Below, one piece after another: positions 42,056-49,635 of a DNA stretch of 64,000 nt. Under the pieces are notes generated by a model. The model saw nothing but the letters and a program-made list of their open reading frames with translations. It was not told where the DNA came from and did not search any database. The stretch is taken from NCBI GenBank assembly GCA_963843085.1, contig CAWJJG010000011.1:496001-560000 (forward strand), read 5' to 3'. Every line of letters begins with the position of its first letter. The first letter of the stretch is position 1. This DNA comes from DASUPK01 sp963843085 (GTDB lineage: Bacteria; Actinomycetota; Thermoleophilia; Solirubrobacterales; 70-9). The position numbers were made by a program, and so were the translations under genes.

Positions 42056-42460
42056 TCAGCCGCTCCAGCGAATCGCGGCCGCGCCCGGCACGCCGGCGTG
42101 AGCGCCGGATCGAAGCGCCGACCCTGACGGCGAAGAGCCCCGCCACCCCGCGACGATCCCGAACCCTGTCCAGAGCGGCCGGTAGTCCATGGTGAACGGC
42201 AGGGCGATGCCGCCGGGGCCCGGGTTGAGCCAGGAGTCGCCAAGGAGCGTCACGCCGTGAACCGCCACGGCGACCAGAGCCGTGATCGCGGTCTGCTCGT
42301 GGATCGCGAGCAGCGTCCTCCCCGCACCCGGCCGGCGCGCGAGCTTCCCGCCCATCGTCAGCCCGAGCGTCACCGATGCGGTCAACAGCAGAAGGGCGAC
42401 CACCCCGGAGGCGCGGCTGGCGAGCCACCAGGCATGGTCCGAGCAGGCGGGGGATTCCAT
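42056..42460 (-). pseudogene. Truncated ferric-reductase-like membrane protein (paralogue of 45804-46451)
   Basis: The N-terminal 95 or so residues match the intact paralogue at 45804-46451 closely (WWLASRASGVVALLLLTASV..., LAIHEQTAITALVAVAVHGVTLLGDSWLNPG), including both His of the first haem pair. After FGIVAGWR the frame departs from the paralogue. The neighbouring frame then gives GLFAVRVGASIRRSRRRAG, where the paralogue has ALLGLSFYVRRRIGPA, so a frameshift near 42150 and loss of the C-terminal haem helices look likely. It starts 5 bases after the apbE stop, in the same operon. Confidence 0.7.
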
Positions 42461-42465
42461 CGCGG

Positions 42466-43455
42466 TCAGGTGACAGTGGCGACGGTGTCCGGAAGGACGC
42501 TTCGGCGACCGACAAGCTTGGCCTGTCGCGGGCCCGCGATCTCCACGTGCCCGTCGTCGAGGACAAGCATGCCGCCGTGCTCCGCGAGCAGGCCGCGGCC
42601 GAGCTCCGGGCCGCTCAGCAATGCCGCCTTGGAGAGCGTCTCGGCCTCGAGCGCGGTCCTCCCGAGGGCGGTGACGCCCACGAGGCCGGTCCAGGCGGGC
42701 TCTCCGGTGCTGGGATCGAGCAGATGGTGCGCGAAGCCGCCGTCCTCCCGCCTCCATAGGCGTATGTCCAGACCGGAGGTGGCTATGCCGCCCTCGGAGA
42801 CGTCGAAGATCGCCGCGGTCTCATCGTCGATCGGATGGCGAGCGTGGACTCCGAATGGGTCGAGCTTCGCTCCGAAGCCGCCCACCCGGACATCGCCGCC
42901 GCAGTCGACGACGAAGCGCGAGTACCCGCGCAGATGCTCGGCGACGAGATCGGCCGCCAGGCCCTTCCCGGAGCCACCGGTGTCGAAGACGACTCCCGGC
43001 GGCCGGCGGATCGTGCCCGCCTGATCGTCGATCTCGAGCAGTGAGTACTCCGCCTCGGCCCTCGGCCCAGCCGGCCGTCGCGTGGGGGCGCTCGCCAGCG
43101 CATCCGCGATCGGCTCCGGCGCGACGCCCGCCCGCGACTCGCGGTATCCCGCCGAGACGATCGCCCCTCCCAGGGTCGGGTCCACCAGCCCGCCGCTGCG
43201 CTGAGCGGCCCAGACGCCGGCCCGCACCGCCTGGCGGAGCAGCGGCGAGGCCGGCACCGTCTCGCGCGGATCCTCGTTGAAGGCGGTCAGCTCGCTGTCG
43301 GGGTTGAAGCGCGAGAGCGCCGAGTCGAAGAGCTCGATGAAGAGCTTCGCGCGCTCGGCCGCCTGCCACGCCGGTGGCGAGGTGGGAAGCGGATCCCCGA
43401 TCAGCAGGCGGACCTCGCAGCCCATCGCGTCGAAGGTGAGGTCGTGAAAGCTCAT
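42466..43455 (-). CDS. apbE: FAD:protein FMN transferase ApbE
   Basis: 329 residues. ApbE uses FAD to attach FMN covalently to a Ser/Thr on target proteins outside the cytosol. The family motifs are present: the N-terminal DAMGCEVRLLIGD, FNPDSELTAFN, FDTGGSGKGLAADLVAEHL, VDCGGDVRVGG, and the C-terminal HHLLDPSTGEPAWTGLVGVTALGRTALEAETLSKAAL. No signal peptide is seen, so it may act in the cytosol or be exported otherwise. It sits between a small anchored protein and a truncated ferric-reductase-like gene, which fits a flavin-based membrane electron chain. Confidence 0.94.
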   Translation of the reverse strand: MSFHDLTFDAMGCEVRLLIGDPLPTSPPAWQAAERAKLFIELFDSALSRFNPDSELTAFNEDPRETVPASPLLRQAVRAGVWAAQRSGGLVDPTLGGAIVSAGYRESRAGVAPEPIADALASAPTRRPAGPRAEAEYSLLEIDDQAGTIRRPPGVVFDTGGSGKGLAADLVAEHLRGYSRFVVDCGGDVRVGGFGAKLDPFGVHARHPIDDETAAIFDVSEGGIATSGLDIRLWRREDGGFAHHLLDPSTGEPAWTGLVGVTALGRTALEAETLSKAALLSGPELGRGLLAEHGGMLVLDDGHVEIAGPRQAKLVGRRSVLPDTVATVT

Positions 43456-43745
43456 GAGGTCGAGCTCACCACCGGTGCCGGCGCCGCATAGCCGCCGGAG
43501 CTGGAGGTCGTCTGGCCGGCGGGGGCCCCCGTGCCGGCCGGAATCACCTTGGTGATGATGATCTTCTTTCGCGGCCTCACCTTCGCCGGAGCCGTCACCG
43601 CCGACGCATTGCCGAGGGCCGGATCGCGCCCCGACTGAAGCTGCAGGGCGAGGAACTCGAAGACGACCGCGAAGCAGGCCAGCGCAACGAGGACCGTGGG
43701 CAGCATCCGCGGCTTTCTGCTGGCCGCCGCCTTTCGATCAGTCAT
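43452..43745 (-). CDS. Small single-span exported protein with APAPVVSSTS tail
   Basis: 97 residues from ATG 43745. A basic N-terminus (MTDRKAAASRKPRM), one membrane helix (about 15-35), then a Lys/Thr/Ala/Pro-rich exported tail ending APAPVVSSTS. The same ending occurs in the protein at 46448-46645, and the DNA over that end is almost identical, so the two are duplicates. It overlaps both neighbours by a few bases. It may be a target or partner of ApbE, but no folded FMN-binding domain is visible. Confidence 0.75.
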   Translation of the reverse strand: MTDRKAAASRKPRMLPTVLVALACFAVVFEFLALQLQSGRDPALGNASAVTAPAKVRPRKKIIITKVIPAGTGAPAGQTTSSSGGYAAPAPVVSSTS

Positions 43746-44271
43746 CGCCGCCCCCGTTCTCCTGCTCGCCCCCGCCGCCGCTGCCGGCGCCACCGCCGCC
43801 GGAACCGCTCGTGCCGGTGCCGACCGGGCCACTGCCGCCACCGGAGCCGCTGCCGGCGCTGCCGCTGCTTCCCGTGTTCACGGGCGCGTGGCCGCCGGAC
43901 CCGTGATTGCCCGAGCCGTGGTTGCCCGAGCCGCTGCTGCCGGAGTGGACCGGCGAGTGGCCGGAGGACCCCTGGTGCCCGGAGCCCGAGCCGCTCGATC
44001 CACTCGAGCCGCTCGAAACCGGCGACGAGGAGGATGAGGAGGATCCGCTTCCGCTCGATCCCGTGGCGGCGTGGGAGCGTGCATGTCCCGGCCCGGCGCC
44101 GTGCGCGACCGGACGCGGCTTCGCGTGAACGGTGCGCCGGATGACGTGGGTCCCGGCAAGGGTGGTCGCCGGAACGTCAGGGCTGCGGGTCGAGCTCAGC
44201 GCGTATCCGCCCAGCCCACCCAGCCCCAGGGCAACGGTGAAGGCAGCGATCCTCGTCCTGAGATCTCTCAA
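43738..44271 (-). CDS. Ser/Gly-rich repetitive exported protein
   Basis: 177 residues, TTG start. A signal-anchor helix (IAAFTVALGLGGLGGYALSSTR) is followed by a short basic motif (HVIRRTVHAKPRPV), then a long low-complexity Ser/Gly stretch with HSGSSGSGNHGSGNHG repeats ending in acidic GEQENGGGDD. The N-terminal part, including GLGGLGGYA and IRRT-x-H-x-KPR, recurs in the protein at 47005-47391, marking them as paralogues. Likely a flexible cell-surface protein of unknown role in the redox locus. Confidence 0.75.
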   Translation of the reverse strand: MRDLRTRIAAFTVALGLGGLGGYALSSTRSPDVPATTLAGTHVIRRTVHAKPRPVAHGAGPGHARSHAATGSSGSGSSSSSSSPVSSGSSGSSGSGSGHQGSSGHSPVHSGSSGSGNHGSGNHGSGGHAPVNTGSSGSAGSGSGGGSGPVGTGTSGSGGGGAGSGGGGEQENGGGDD

Positions 44272-44416
44272 AGCATTCGATCCTTCTTCCCCCTATCGAC
44301 GACAGCGAGTCCGGGCATTCTTCGGCCGGGCGAGTAATCGAATGTCAATGGCCGAGTTAAGAGATGGCAAAGGCCCGGCCGGTGCGTGACGCCACCGGCC
44401 GGGCAGCCGGCGGTCG

Positions 44417-44623
44417 TCACGGGTAGACCACCTCACCGGTCTCGGAGTCGATCACCTCGATGGCCAGCGCGGGGCAGGCCTTGGCCGCCTTGAGGATCTT
44501 CTTGTCCGGGCCACTGCCGATCACCTCGGCGGTGTCGCCCAGCTCGAAGACCTCGGGCGCGATGTCGACGCAGTCGCCGTGGGCGCTGCAGGCGCTGCGA
44601 TCGACCTTGGGTATGTAGCTCAT
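44417..44623 (-). CDS. [3Fe-4S]-type ferredoxin with CxxHxxC motif
   Basis: 68 residues. The cluster ligands are Cys12, Cys18 and Cys50-Pro51; the middle position of the first motif is His15 (C-S-A-H-G-D-C), as in actinobacterial P450-type ferredoxins. That favours a [3Fe-4S] cluster or a [4Fe-4S] with a non-Cys ligand. It carries electrons in the cytosol. Its ATG overlaps the stop of the reductase gene just upstream (4 bases), so the reductase and ferredoxin form an NAD(P)H electron chain feeding this locus. Confidence 0.92.
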   Translation of the reverse strand: MSYIPKVDRSACSAHGDCVDIAPEVFELGDTAEVIGSGPDKKILKAAKACPALAIEVIDSETGEVVYP

Positions 44624-45807
44624 CGGTGCTCCTTTCCATTGGTCGCTTTCTCGTAGGTCCGCTCGATCTCCTTGCGGAGGCGCGCGAAGTCCTTGGGCCG
44701 CCCGACGACGAGGGCGCCGACCGGCTGCTCCTCCCGCGTGTAGACGACGGCGAAGTTGCGGTCGCCCGGCTTGCCCTCGATATGGGCGTCGTCCGATCCC
44801 TCCGCGTGCCCGAAGTACTGGATCCGCAGCCCGTACTGATCGCTCCAGAAGCTGGGCAGGGGGTGCGGGCCGGGCTGCTCGCCCGTGATCGCCCGGGCGA
44901 CGGCCATCCCCTGGCGGGCGGCCGCGTCCCAGTGCTCGCTGCGGCGGTGCTCGCCGTGGCGGTGGTCGAAGACGCTGGCGACGTCCCCCGCCGCCCAGAC
45001 GTCCGGCAGGGCGGTGCGCCCGGCGTGGTCGGTGACGACCCCGTCCGTCTCGAGGCCGCTCCCCTCGAGCCAGCCGGCGTCCGGGTGGACCCCGATGCCG
45101 ACCACGACGGCGTCACAGGCGAGGGGCGCAGCCCCGTCCAGCACCAGCTCCTCGACGGAGCCGTTGCCACGGGCGCCCTTCAGCTTGGTGGAGAGGCGGA
45201 CGTCGACCCCCTCCTCGTCGTGCATCTTCATCAGCCAGAGGCCCACCTCCTCGCCGAGCACGCCCGTGAGAGGGGCAGGCAATGCCTCGACGATCGTGAC
45301 CTCGGTGCCCGTTCTGCGGGCGGTGGAGGCGACCTCCTGGCCGATGAAGCCCGCGCCGATGACCGCCAGGCGGGCACCGTCGCGGAGCTCTTCGCGCAGC
45401 CGGCGGGCATCGGCCAGCGTGCGCAGGTAGTGGACGTTCGAGTAGCCCTCGAGCGGAGGCAGCCTGCGGGCCGCCGCACCGGTCGCGATCACCAGCTGCC
45501 CGTAGTCGAGCTCGCTGCCGTCGTCGAGCTTCAGGCGATGGCGCTTGGCGTCGAGGCCGGTGGCTCGCCGCCCCATGACCAGCTCAACGGCGTTGTCCTC
45601 GTACCAGCCCGAGGGCCTGAAGGCGACCTCCTCGTCGGAGAGCTCCCCCTCCAGGTGTCCCTTGGAGAGCGGCGGCCGGTCGTAGGGCCGCTCTGGCTCG
45701 CCGCAGATCACCGTGATCCGGTCATCCGAGCCGCGCCGGCGGAGGGTCTCGACGCAGCGCTGTGCGGCGAGCCCTCCTCCGACGATCACGATTCCGCCCT
45801 CGCTCAT
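44620..45807 (-). CDS. FAD-dependent ferredoxin reductase (rhodocoxin-reductase type)
   Basis: 395 residues. Two Rossmann folds: the FAD GxGxxG at the N-terminus (VIVGGGLAAQRCVETLRRRG, GGGLAA) and the NAD GxGxxG (VIGAGFIGQEVAS) near the middle. YDRPPLSKGHLEGE, a DVWAAGDVA motif for FAD, and a C-terminal reductase dimer domain follow. It passes electrons from NAD(P)H to the ferredoxin gene downstream, which overlaps by 4 bases. Upstream it overlaps the ferric-reductase-like gene by 4 bases, so all three are one operon. Confidence 0.93.
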   Translation of the reverse strand: MSEGGIVIVGGGLAAQRCVETLRRRGSDDRITVICGEPERPYDRPPLSKGHLEGELSDEEVAFRPSGWYEDNAVELVMGRRATGLDAKRHRLKLDDGSELDYGQLVIATGAAARRLPPLEGYSNVHYLRTLADARRLREELRDGARLAVIGAGFIGQEVASTARRTGTEVTIVEALPAPLTGVLGEEVGLWLMKMHDEEGVDVRLSTKLKGARGNGSVEELVLDGAAPLACDAVVVGIGVHPDAGWLEGSGLETDGVVTDHAGRTALPDVWAAGDVASVFDHRHGEHRRSEHWDAAARQGMAVARAITGEQPGPHPLPSFWSDQYGLRIQYFGHAEGSDDAHIEGKPGDRNFAVVYTREEQPVGALVVGRPKDFARLRKEIERTYEKATNGKEHR

Positions 45808-46451
45808 ATCGACTCCTCCGCGATGGCGCCGGTCAGTGCCGGGCGCGGGCGGGAAAGCCGGCGCTCGCGGCGCCGCTCGGCCGCCGCCCGCTTGCGCTCG
45901 CGGCCCTTGCGGATTCCATGGGCCATGCGGGCGACGAACATCGCTCCGATCGCGGGCGCGGTGAGGGCGATCGGCCAATAGAGCCACGGGCTCGACGCAT
46001 CGGTCCCGGCGCCCAGCGTGTGGATCACGCCGAGGAAGTAGACGACGATCGTCGCGCGATGCGCCTTCCGCCAGAAGGCCGGGCCGATCCGGCGCCGGAC
46101 GTAGAAGCTCAGTCCGAGCAGGGCCGCCAGCCAGCCACCGACTATTCCCAGGCCCGTGAAGAAGGTCTTGTAGGCCATCGTGAAGGGAACGACGATCCCC
46201 GATAGGCCGGGGTTCAGCCACGGGTCGCCGAGCAGAGTGAGGCCGTGAACGCCGATGGCAACCAGGCCGGCCAGGGCGGTCTGCTCATGGATGGCGACCA
46301 GCTTCTTGTTGGCGCCCGGCTTCTTCGCGAACTTGCCGGCCATGGCGAGGCCGATCGCGACCGAGATCGTGACCAGCGCAAGCGCCACCACTCCGGAGGC
46401 GCGGCTCGCCAGCCACCAGCCGTGCTGCGCGAGTGTCTGGGATCCGTTCAT
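45804..46451 (-). CDS. Ferric-reductase-like transmembrane haem protein
   Basis: 215 residues with about six membrane helices. Two His pairs lie in helices, as expected for b-type haem sites: HEQTALAGLVAIGVHG and KAHRATIVVYFLGVIHTLG. This matches the ferric-reductase-like (FRD/YedZ-type) membrane domain. It would move electrons across the membrane, here probably from the coupled ferredoxin/reductase toward exported acceptors. The C-terminal tail is Arg-rich. A decayed paralogue lies next to apbE at 42056-42460. Confidence 0.88.
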   Translation of the reverse strand: MNGSQTLAQHGWWLASRASGVVALALVTISVAIGLAMAGKFAKKPGANKKLVAIHEQTALAGLVAIGVHGLTLLGDPWLNPGLSGIVVPFTMAYKTFFTGLGIVGGWLAALLGLSFYVRRRIGPAFWRKAHRATIVVYFLGVIHTLGAGTDASSPWLYWPIALTAPAIGAMFVARMAHGIRKGRERKRAAAERRRERRLSRPRPALTGAIAEESI

Positions 46452-46645
46452 GAGGTCGAGCTCACCACCGGCGCCGGGGCGGGCTGCGCCACCACGGCGA
46501 CCTTCGCGGGCTTGGCCTTGACGCTCGCGGCCGTGGTGTTCAGCTGCCCGGCTGTGGGCTGAAACGCGATCAGCTGAAACACGACGACGAACAGGGCGAT
46601 GGCCCCGATCACCGTCGGCCAGGCCGAGGGCCGGCGCCTAGTCAT
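46448..46645 (-). CDS. Small single-span exported protein with APAPVVSSTS tail (paralogue)
   Basis: 65 residues from ATG 46645: a basic start (MTRRRPSAWP), one membrane helix (TVIGAIALFVVVFQLIAF) and a short Ala/Val/Pro tail ending APAPVVSSTS. The ending and the underlying DNA nearly match those of 43452-43745. It is coupled to the ferric-reductase-like gene by a 4-base overlap (ATGA). Longer upstream frames are unsupported. Role unknown; it may anchor or interact with the haem protein. Confidence 0.72.
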   Translation of the reverse strand: MTRRRPSAWPTVIGAIALFVVVFQLIAFQPTAGQLNTTAASVKAKPAKVAVVAQPAPAPVVSSTS

Positions 46646-46898
46646 GGCTCCGGCCCCCGGTCGAGACGAGGCTCGGCAGTGGCGGCGTGTTCGCCACGGG
46701 GGTGGCAATGGGAGTGGCGGTGGCGCCGCTCGTGCCGGTGGTGACGGGCCGCGTCGTCGAGCCCGCATGGCTGGTGGAGACGATCGCTGCGGGGGTGGCG
46801 TTGTGCGCCGCGGGGTTGCTCCCCCAGGCGACGCCGCCGAGGACGCCGAGCGCCAGGACAACGGCGCCGGTCGCGATTTTCTTTCTGATTCCTCTCAT
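46638..46898 (-). CDS. Small exported Thr/Ala/Pro-rich protein containing an SGATAT motif
   Basis: 86 residues, with a strong AAGGAG ribosome site 7 bases before ATG 46898. A signal-anchor helix (ATGAVVLALGVLGGVAWG) is followed by a low-complexity tail. Within it TTGTSGATATPIATP resembles the S-G-A-T core of ApbE flavinylation sites, though the preceding Asp of the known motif is absent. It overlaps the next gene by 8 bases. Function unknown; possibly a flavin carrier for this locus, which is speculative. Confidence 0.65.
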   Translation of the reverse strand: MRGIRKKIATGAVVLALGVLGGVAWGSNPAAHNATPAAIVSTSHAGSTTRPVTTGTSGATATPIATPVANTPPLPSLVSTGGRSHD

Positions 46899-47004
46899 CT
46901 TGGGTCTCCTTCGGACCTCTCTGAATTGCCCATCCAGTGTGCGATCCGGCCGTCAAATGGCCTGAGAAGCGCGGGCAAAGAGACGGGAAAGCCGGCGGAG
47001 CGGC

Positions 47005-47391
47005 TCAGTCGCCGCCCTCGCGCTCGCCGCCGCCACCCTCGCTCTCGCCGCCGCCGCCGGAGCCGCTGGTCCCGGTGCTGACCGAGCCGCCTCCGCCGGA
47101 GCCGCTGGAGCCGGTCGAGACCGGCGGGCTCGAGGACGAGCCGCTCGATCCGCTCGACACGGGCGCACTGGTCAGGCTGCGTGACGCCGCAGCGCCCGGG
47201 GTGCCGGCCGCTCGCCGATGCCTCGGCTTCTTGTGAATCGTCCGCCTGATCACCTTGGTGGCCGGCGTGGTCGTCGTGGTGGCCGTCTGCGTCGCCTTCC
47301 GGTTCGAGCTCATCGCGTAGCCGCCGAGCCCGCCGAGGCCCAGGACCACCGCGAGCACGGCGATCTTCGTTCTCCAGTCGTTCATTCGCAT
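47005..47391 (-). CDS. Ser/Gly-rich exported protein (paralogue of 43738-44271)
   Basis: 128 residues, GGAG ribosome site before ATG 47391. A signal-anchor helix (KIAVLAVVLGLGGLGGYAMSS), a Thr-rich linker, the shared IRRTIHKKPRHRR motif and a Ser/Gly tail (SSGSSGSSSSPP, GSVSTGTSGSGGGG) ending in GEREGGD. It is shorter than its paralogue at 43738-44271. It lies at the head of the minus-strand redox operon and is divergent from the response regulator, so both may be controlled together. Confidence 0.72.
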   Translation of the reverse strand: MRMNDWRTKIAVLAVVLGLGGLGGYAMSSNRKATQTATTTTTPATKVIRRTIHKKPRHRRAAGTPGAAASRSLTSAPVSSGSSGSSSSPPVSTGSSGSGGGGSVSTGTSGSGGGGESEGGGGEREGGD

Positions 47392-47512
47392 TCGCTCCTT
47401 GCCCGTTGGTTGGAGCGCATGATCGAAAGCGGCCCCTTACGGGCCGGATAAGCGCGGGTAAAGCGCGGGGAAAGGATCCCGGCGGCCCGGCGGGAGCGGC
47501 GGACCCCGGCGT

Positions 47513-47518
47513 TACATT
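47513..47518 (+). promoter_or_regulatory. -10 box, leaderless promoter of the two-component system
   Basis: TACATT, 6 bases, then GTG 47525. Confidence 0.55.
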
Positions 47519-47524
47519 GGCCTC

Positions 47525-48238
47525 GTGGCCGAGCCGCTGCCCCCCAAGAAGATTCTCTTCGTCGAGGATGAAGCGGCGATCTTCGAGCCCTTCTCGAAGG
47601 CTCTGCGGCGCAACGGCTACGAGCCGGTGGTCGCCCAGACCGCCTCCGAGGCGCTGAAGCTGGCCGATCGCATCGACCCGGACCTGGTCCTGCTCGACCT
47701 CAACCTCCCCGACGGGGACGGCTCCGACGTGTGCCGCACGCTGCGCAAGAGCTCCGAGGTACCCATCGTGATGCTCACCGCCCGCGGCACCGAGATGGAC
47801 CGCGTCCTGGGCCTCGAGCTCGGCGCGGATGACTACGTCGTCAAGCCGTTCAGCTCACGGGAGCTGATCTCGCGGATCCGCGCCGTGCTGCGCAGGGCGC
47901 GAGGCACCTCGGCTGCGCCCGACGGCCCGGTGGAGGTCGGAGAGCTCCGCCTGGATCCCGCCGCACGCTCGGTCCAGCTCTCCGGCGAGACCGTCCCGGT
48001 GACCCGCAAGGAGTTCGACCTCCTGTCGGAGCTGATGGCCGCCGCGGGCCAGGTGGTGACCCGGGAGGACCTGATGGCGAGGGTCTGGGACGTCAACTGG
48101 TTCGGCTCCACCAAGACCCTGGACGTCCACGTCCGCACGCTTCGACAGAAGCTCGGGGACGACAGTGCGAACCCTCGATTCATCGAGACGGTCCGCGGCG
48201 TCGGCTTCCGGCTGATCGACCGGGAGAGCGGTTCATAA
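47525..48238 (+). CDS. OmpR-family response regulator
   Basis: 237 residues. The receiver domain (about 8-122) has the acidic pocket (FVEDEAA), phosphoacceptor Asp58 (LVLLDLNLPDGDG), Thr in VMLTARG and Lys in DDYVVKPFSS. The C-terminal winged-helix domain follows (about 138-232, VTRKEFDLLSELM and WFGSTKTLDVHVRTLRQKLG). GTG start with a leaderless promoter. The histidine kinase follows with an overlap. It is divergent from the redox operon and may control it. Confidence 0.94.
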   Translation: MAEPLPPKKILFVEDEAAIFEPFSKALRRNGYEPVVAQTASEALKLADRIDPDLVLLDLNLPDGDGSDVCRTLRKSSEVPIVMLTARGTEMDRVLGLELGADDYVVKPFSSRELISRIRAVLRRARGTSAAPDGPVEVGELRLDPAARSVQLSGETVPVTRKEFDLLSELMAAAGQVVTREDLMARVWDVNWFGSTKTLDVHVRTLRQKLGDDSANPRFIETVRGVGFRLIDRESGS

Positions 48239-49635
48239 GCCTCCGCACTCGACTGACGATCGCGGTGGCGTACCTGCTGCTGCTCGCCCTGATCGCGTTC
48301 GGGGTCCCCCTGGCGGTCAGCCTTGGCGACCGGGTCGACTCGGAGGTCAAGGCCCAGGCGAAGAACCAGGCAGACCTGGTCGCCGCGTCCGCCCCCGAGC
48401 TGCTCGAGCACGGCCAGTACCGGACGCTGCGCCGTCTCGTTGACAGCGCCGCGGCGAGCCAGCGCGGACGGGTGCTCGTTGTCGACCCATCCGGCCGGGT
48501 GGTCGCCGACAGCACCGGGCCCGGGGAGATCGGCGCCATGTACAGCTCCCGGCCGGAGATCGCCGGAGCACTTGGAGGGCGGACGGTCCAGGAGATCCGC
48601 GACAGCCGGACGCTCGGCACCCAGATCCTGGCCACCGCCGTGCCCGTTCGGAACGGGCCCCGGATCGACGGCGCGGTGCGCGTCACCCAGAGCGTCGAGG
48701 CGGTCCATCGAGCCACCCGGAAGGCGATCGTCAGCCTGATCCTCCTCGGCGGGCTCGTTCTCGGGCTGGGGATCCTCGCCGGAGCGCTGATCGCGAGGGA
48801 GACCTCCAACCCGATTCGACGGCTCGAGCAGGCGGCTCGCCGGGTCGAGGAGGGCGACCTGAGCACCACCGCCGCAGTCGAGGGAAGCAGCGAGCAGCGC
48901 TCGCTGGCGCGCTCCTTCAACCGGATGACGGGGCGCATCTCCCGCATGCTCCGGGGCCAGCAGGAGTTCGTCGCCGACGCCTCGCATCAGCTGCGCACGC
49001 CGCTGACCGGCATCAGGCTGGAGCTCGAGGAGATCCGCGAGGGGCTGCCTGAGGGCGACGAGCGAATCGAGGGGATCGATGCGGGAATCAGGGAGGTCGA
49101 CCGGCTCTCCTCGATAGTCGACGAGCTGCTCATCCTGAGCCGCGCCGGGGAGCGCGAGAGCCCGGTCGAGGAGTTCGACGCCGGAGCCGCCACCGAGCGC
49201 ATCGTCGACCGGTGGCGCAAGACGGCGGCCGAGGCCGGAGTCCGACTCAACCTCGGGGCCGGCGCGGAGGCGGGAACCTGTGCCTGCGTCCGCGTCGACT
49301 TCGAGCGCGCTCTCGACGCCCTGATCGAGAACGCGATCCAGTACTCGCCCGAGGGCTCGGAGGTCACCGTCGCGACGGCGCCCGGCCGGATCGAGGTGCG
49401 CGATCGCGGACCGGGGCTCGAACCCGGCGAGGAGGAGGCGGTCTTCGAACGCTTCCACCGCGGCAGCGCCGGGGCCGGGACGAAGGGCACCGGCCTGGGT
49501 CTTGCGATCGCTCGTGAGCTGGCCGGGGAATGGGGAGGCTCCGTCCGGATCGAGAATCGTGAGGGCGGTGGCGTGCGAGCGGTCCTCGAGCTGCCGAGGA
49601 CGCCGGTCGTCACGGCGGGACCGGTGCGCGAATGA
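48235..49635 (+). CDS. Sensor histidine kinase, apparent ATA start
   Basis: 466 residues if it starts at ATA 48235, or 456 from the first in-frame GTG at 48265. ATA overlaps the regulator stop TAA (ATAA), has a GGGAG ribosome site 7-8 bases upstream, and gives the common kinase N-terminus SLRTRLTIAVAYLLLLALIA. No ATG, GTG or TTG lies closer. Domains: TM1, extracytoplasmic sensor (about 30-160), TM2, HAMP (ETSNPIRRLEQAARRVEEGDL), HisKA (FVADASHQLRTPLTGI) and HATPase (LIENAIQYSPEG, GTGLGLAIA). It signals to the coupled regulator. Confidence 0.88.
   Translation: MSLRTRLTIAVAYLLLLALIAFGVPLAVSLGDRVDSEVKAQAKNQADLVAASAPELLEHGQYRTLRRLVDSAAASQRGRVLVVDPSGRVVADSTGPGEIGAMYSSRPEIAGALGGRTVQEIRDSRTLGTQILATAVPVRNGPRIDGAVRVTQSVEAVHRATRKAIVSLILLGGLVLGLGILAGALIARETSNPIRRLEQAARRVEEGDLSTTAAVEGSSEQRSLARSFNRMTGRISRMLRGQQEFVADASHQLRTPLTGIRLELEEIREGLPEGDERIEGIDAGIREVDRLSSIVDELLILSRAGERESPVEEFDAGAATERIVDRWRKTAAEAGVRLNLGAGAEAGTCACVRVDFERALDALIENAIQYSPEGSEVTVATAPGRIEVRDRGPGLEPGEEEAVFERFHRGSAGAGTKGTGLGLAIARELAGEWGGSVRIENREGGGVRAVLELPRTPVVTAGPVRE

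Noticed and set aside
43738..44271. Ser/Gly-rich tract considered as a DNA tandem repeat or CRISPR-like array
   Set aside because: The repetition is codon-level low complexity within a protein with a good signal anchor and a paralogue; there are no regular spacers.
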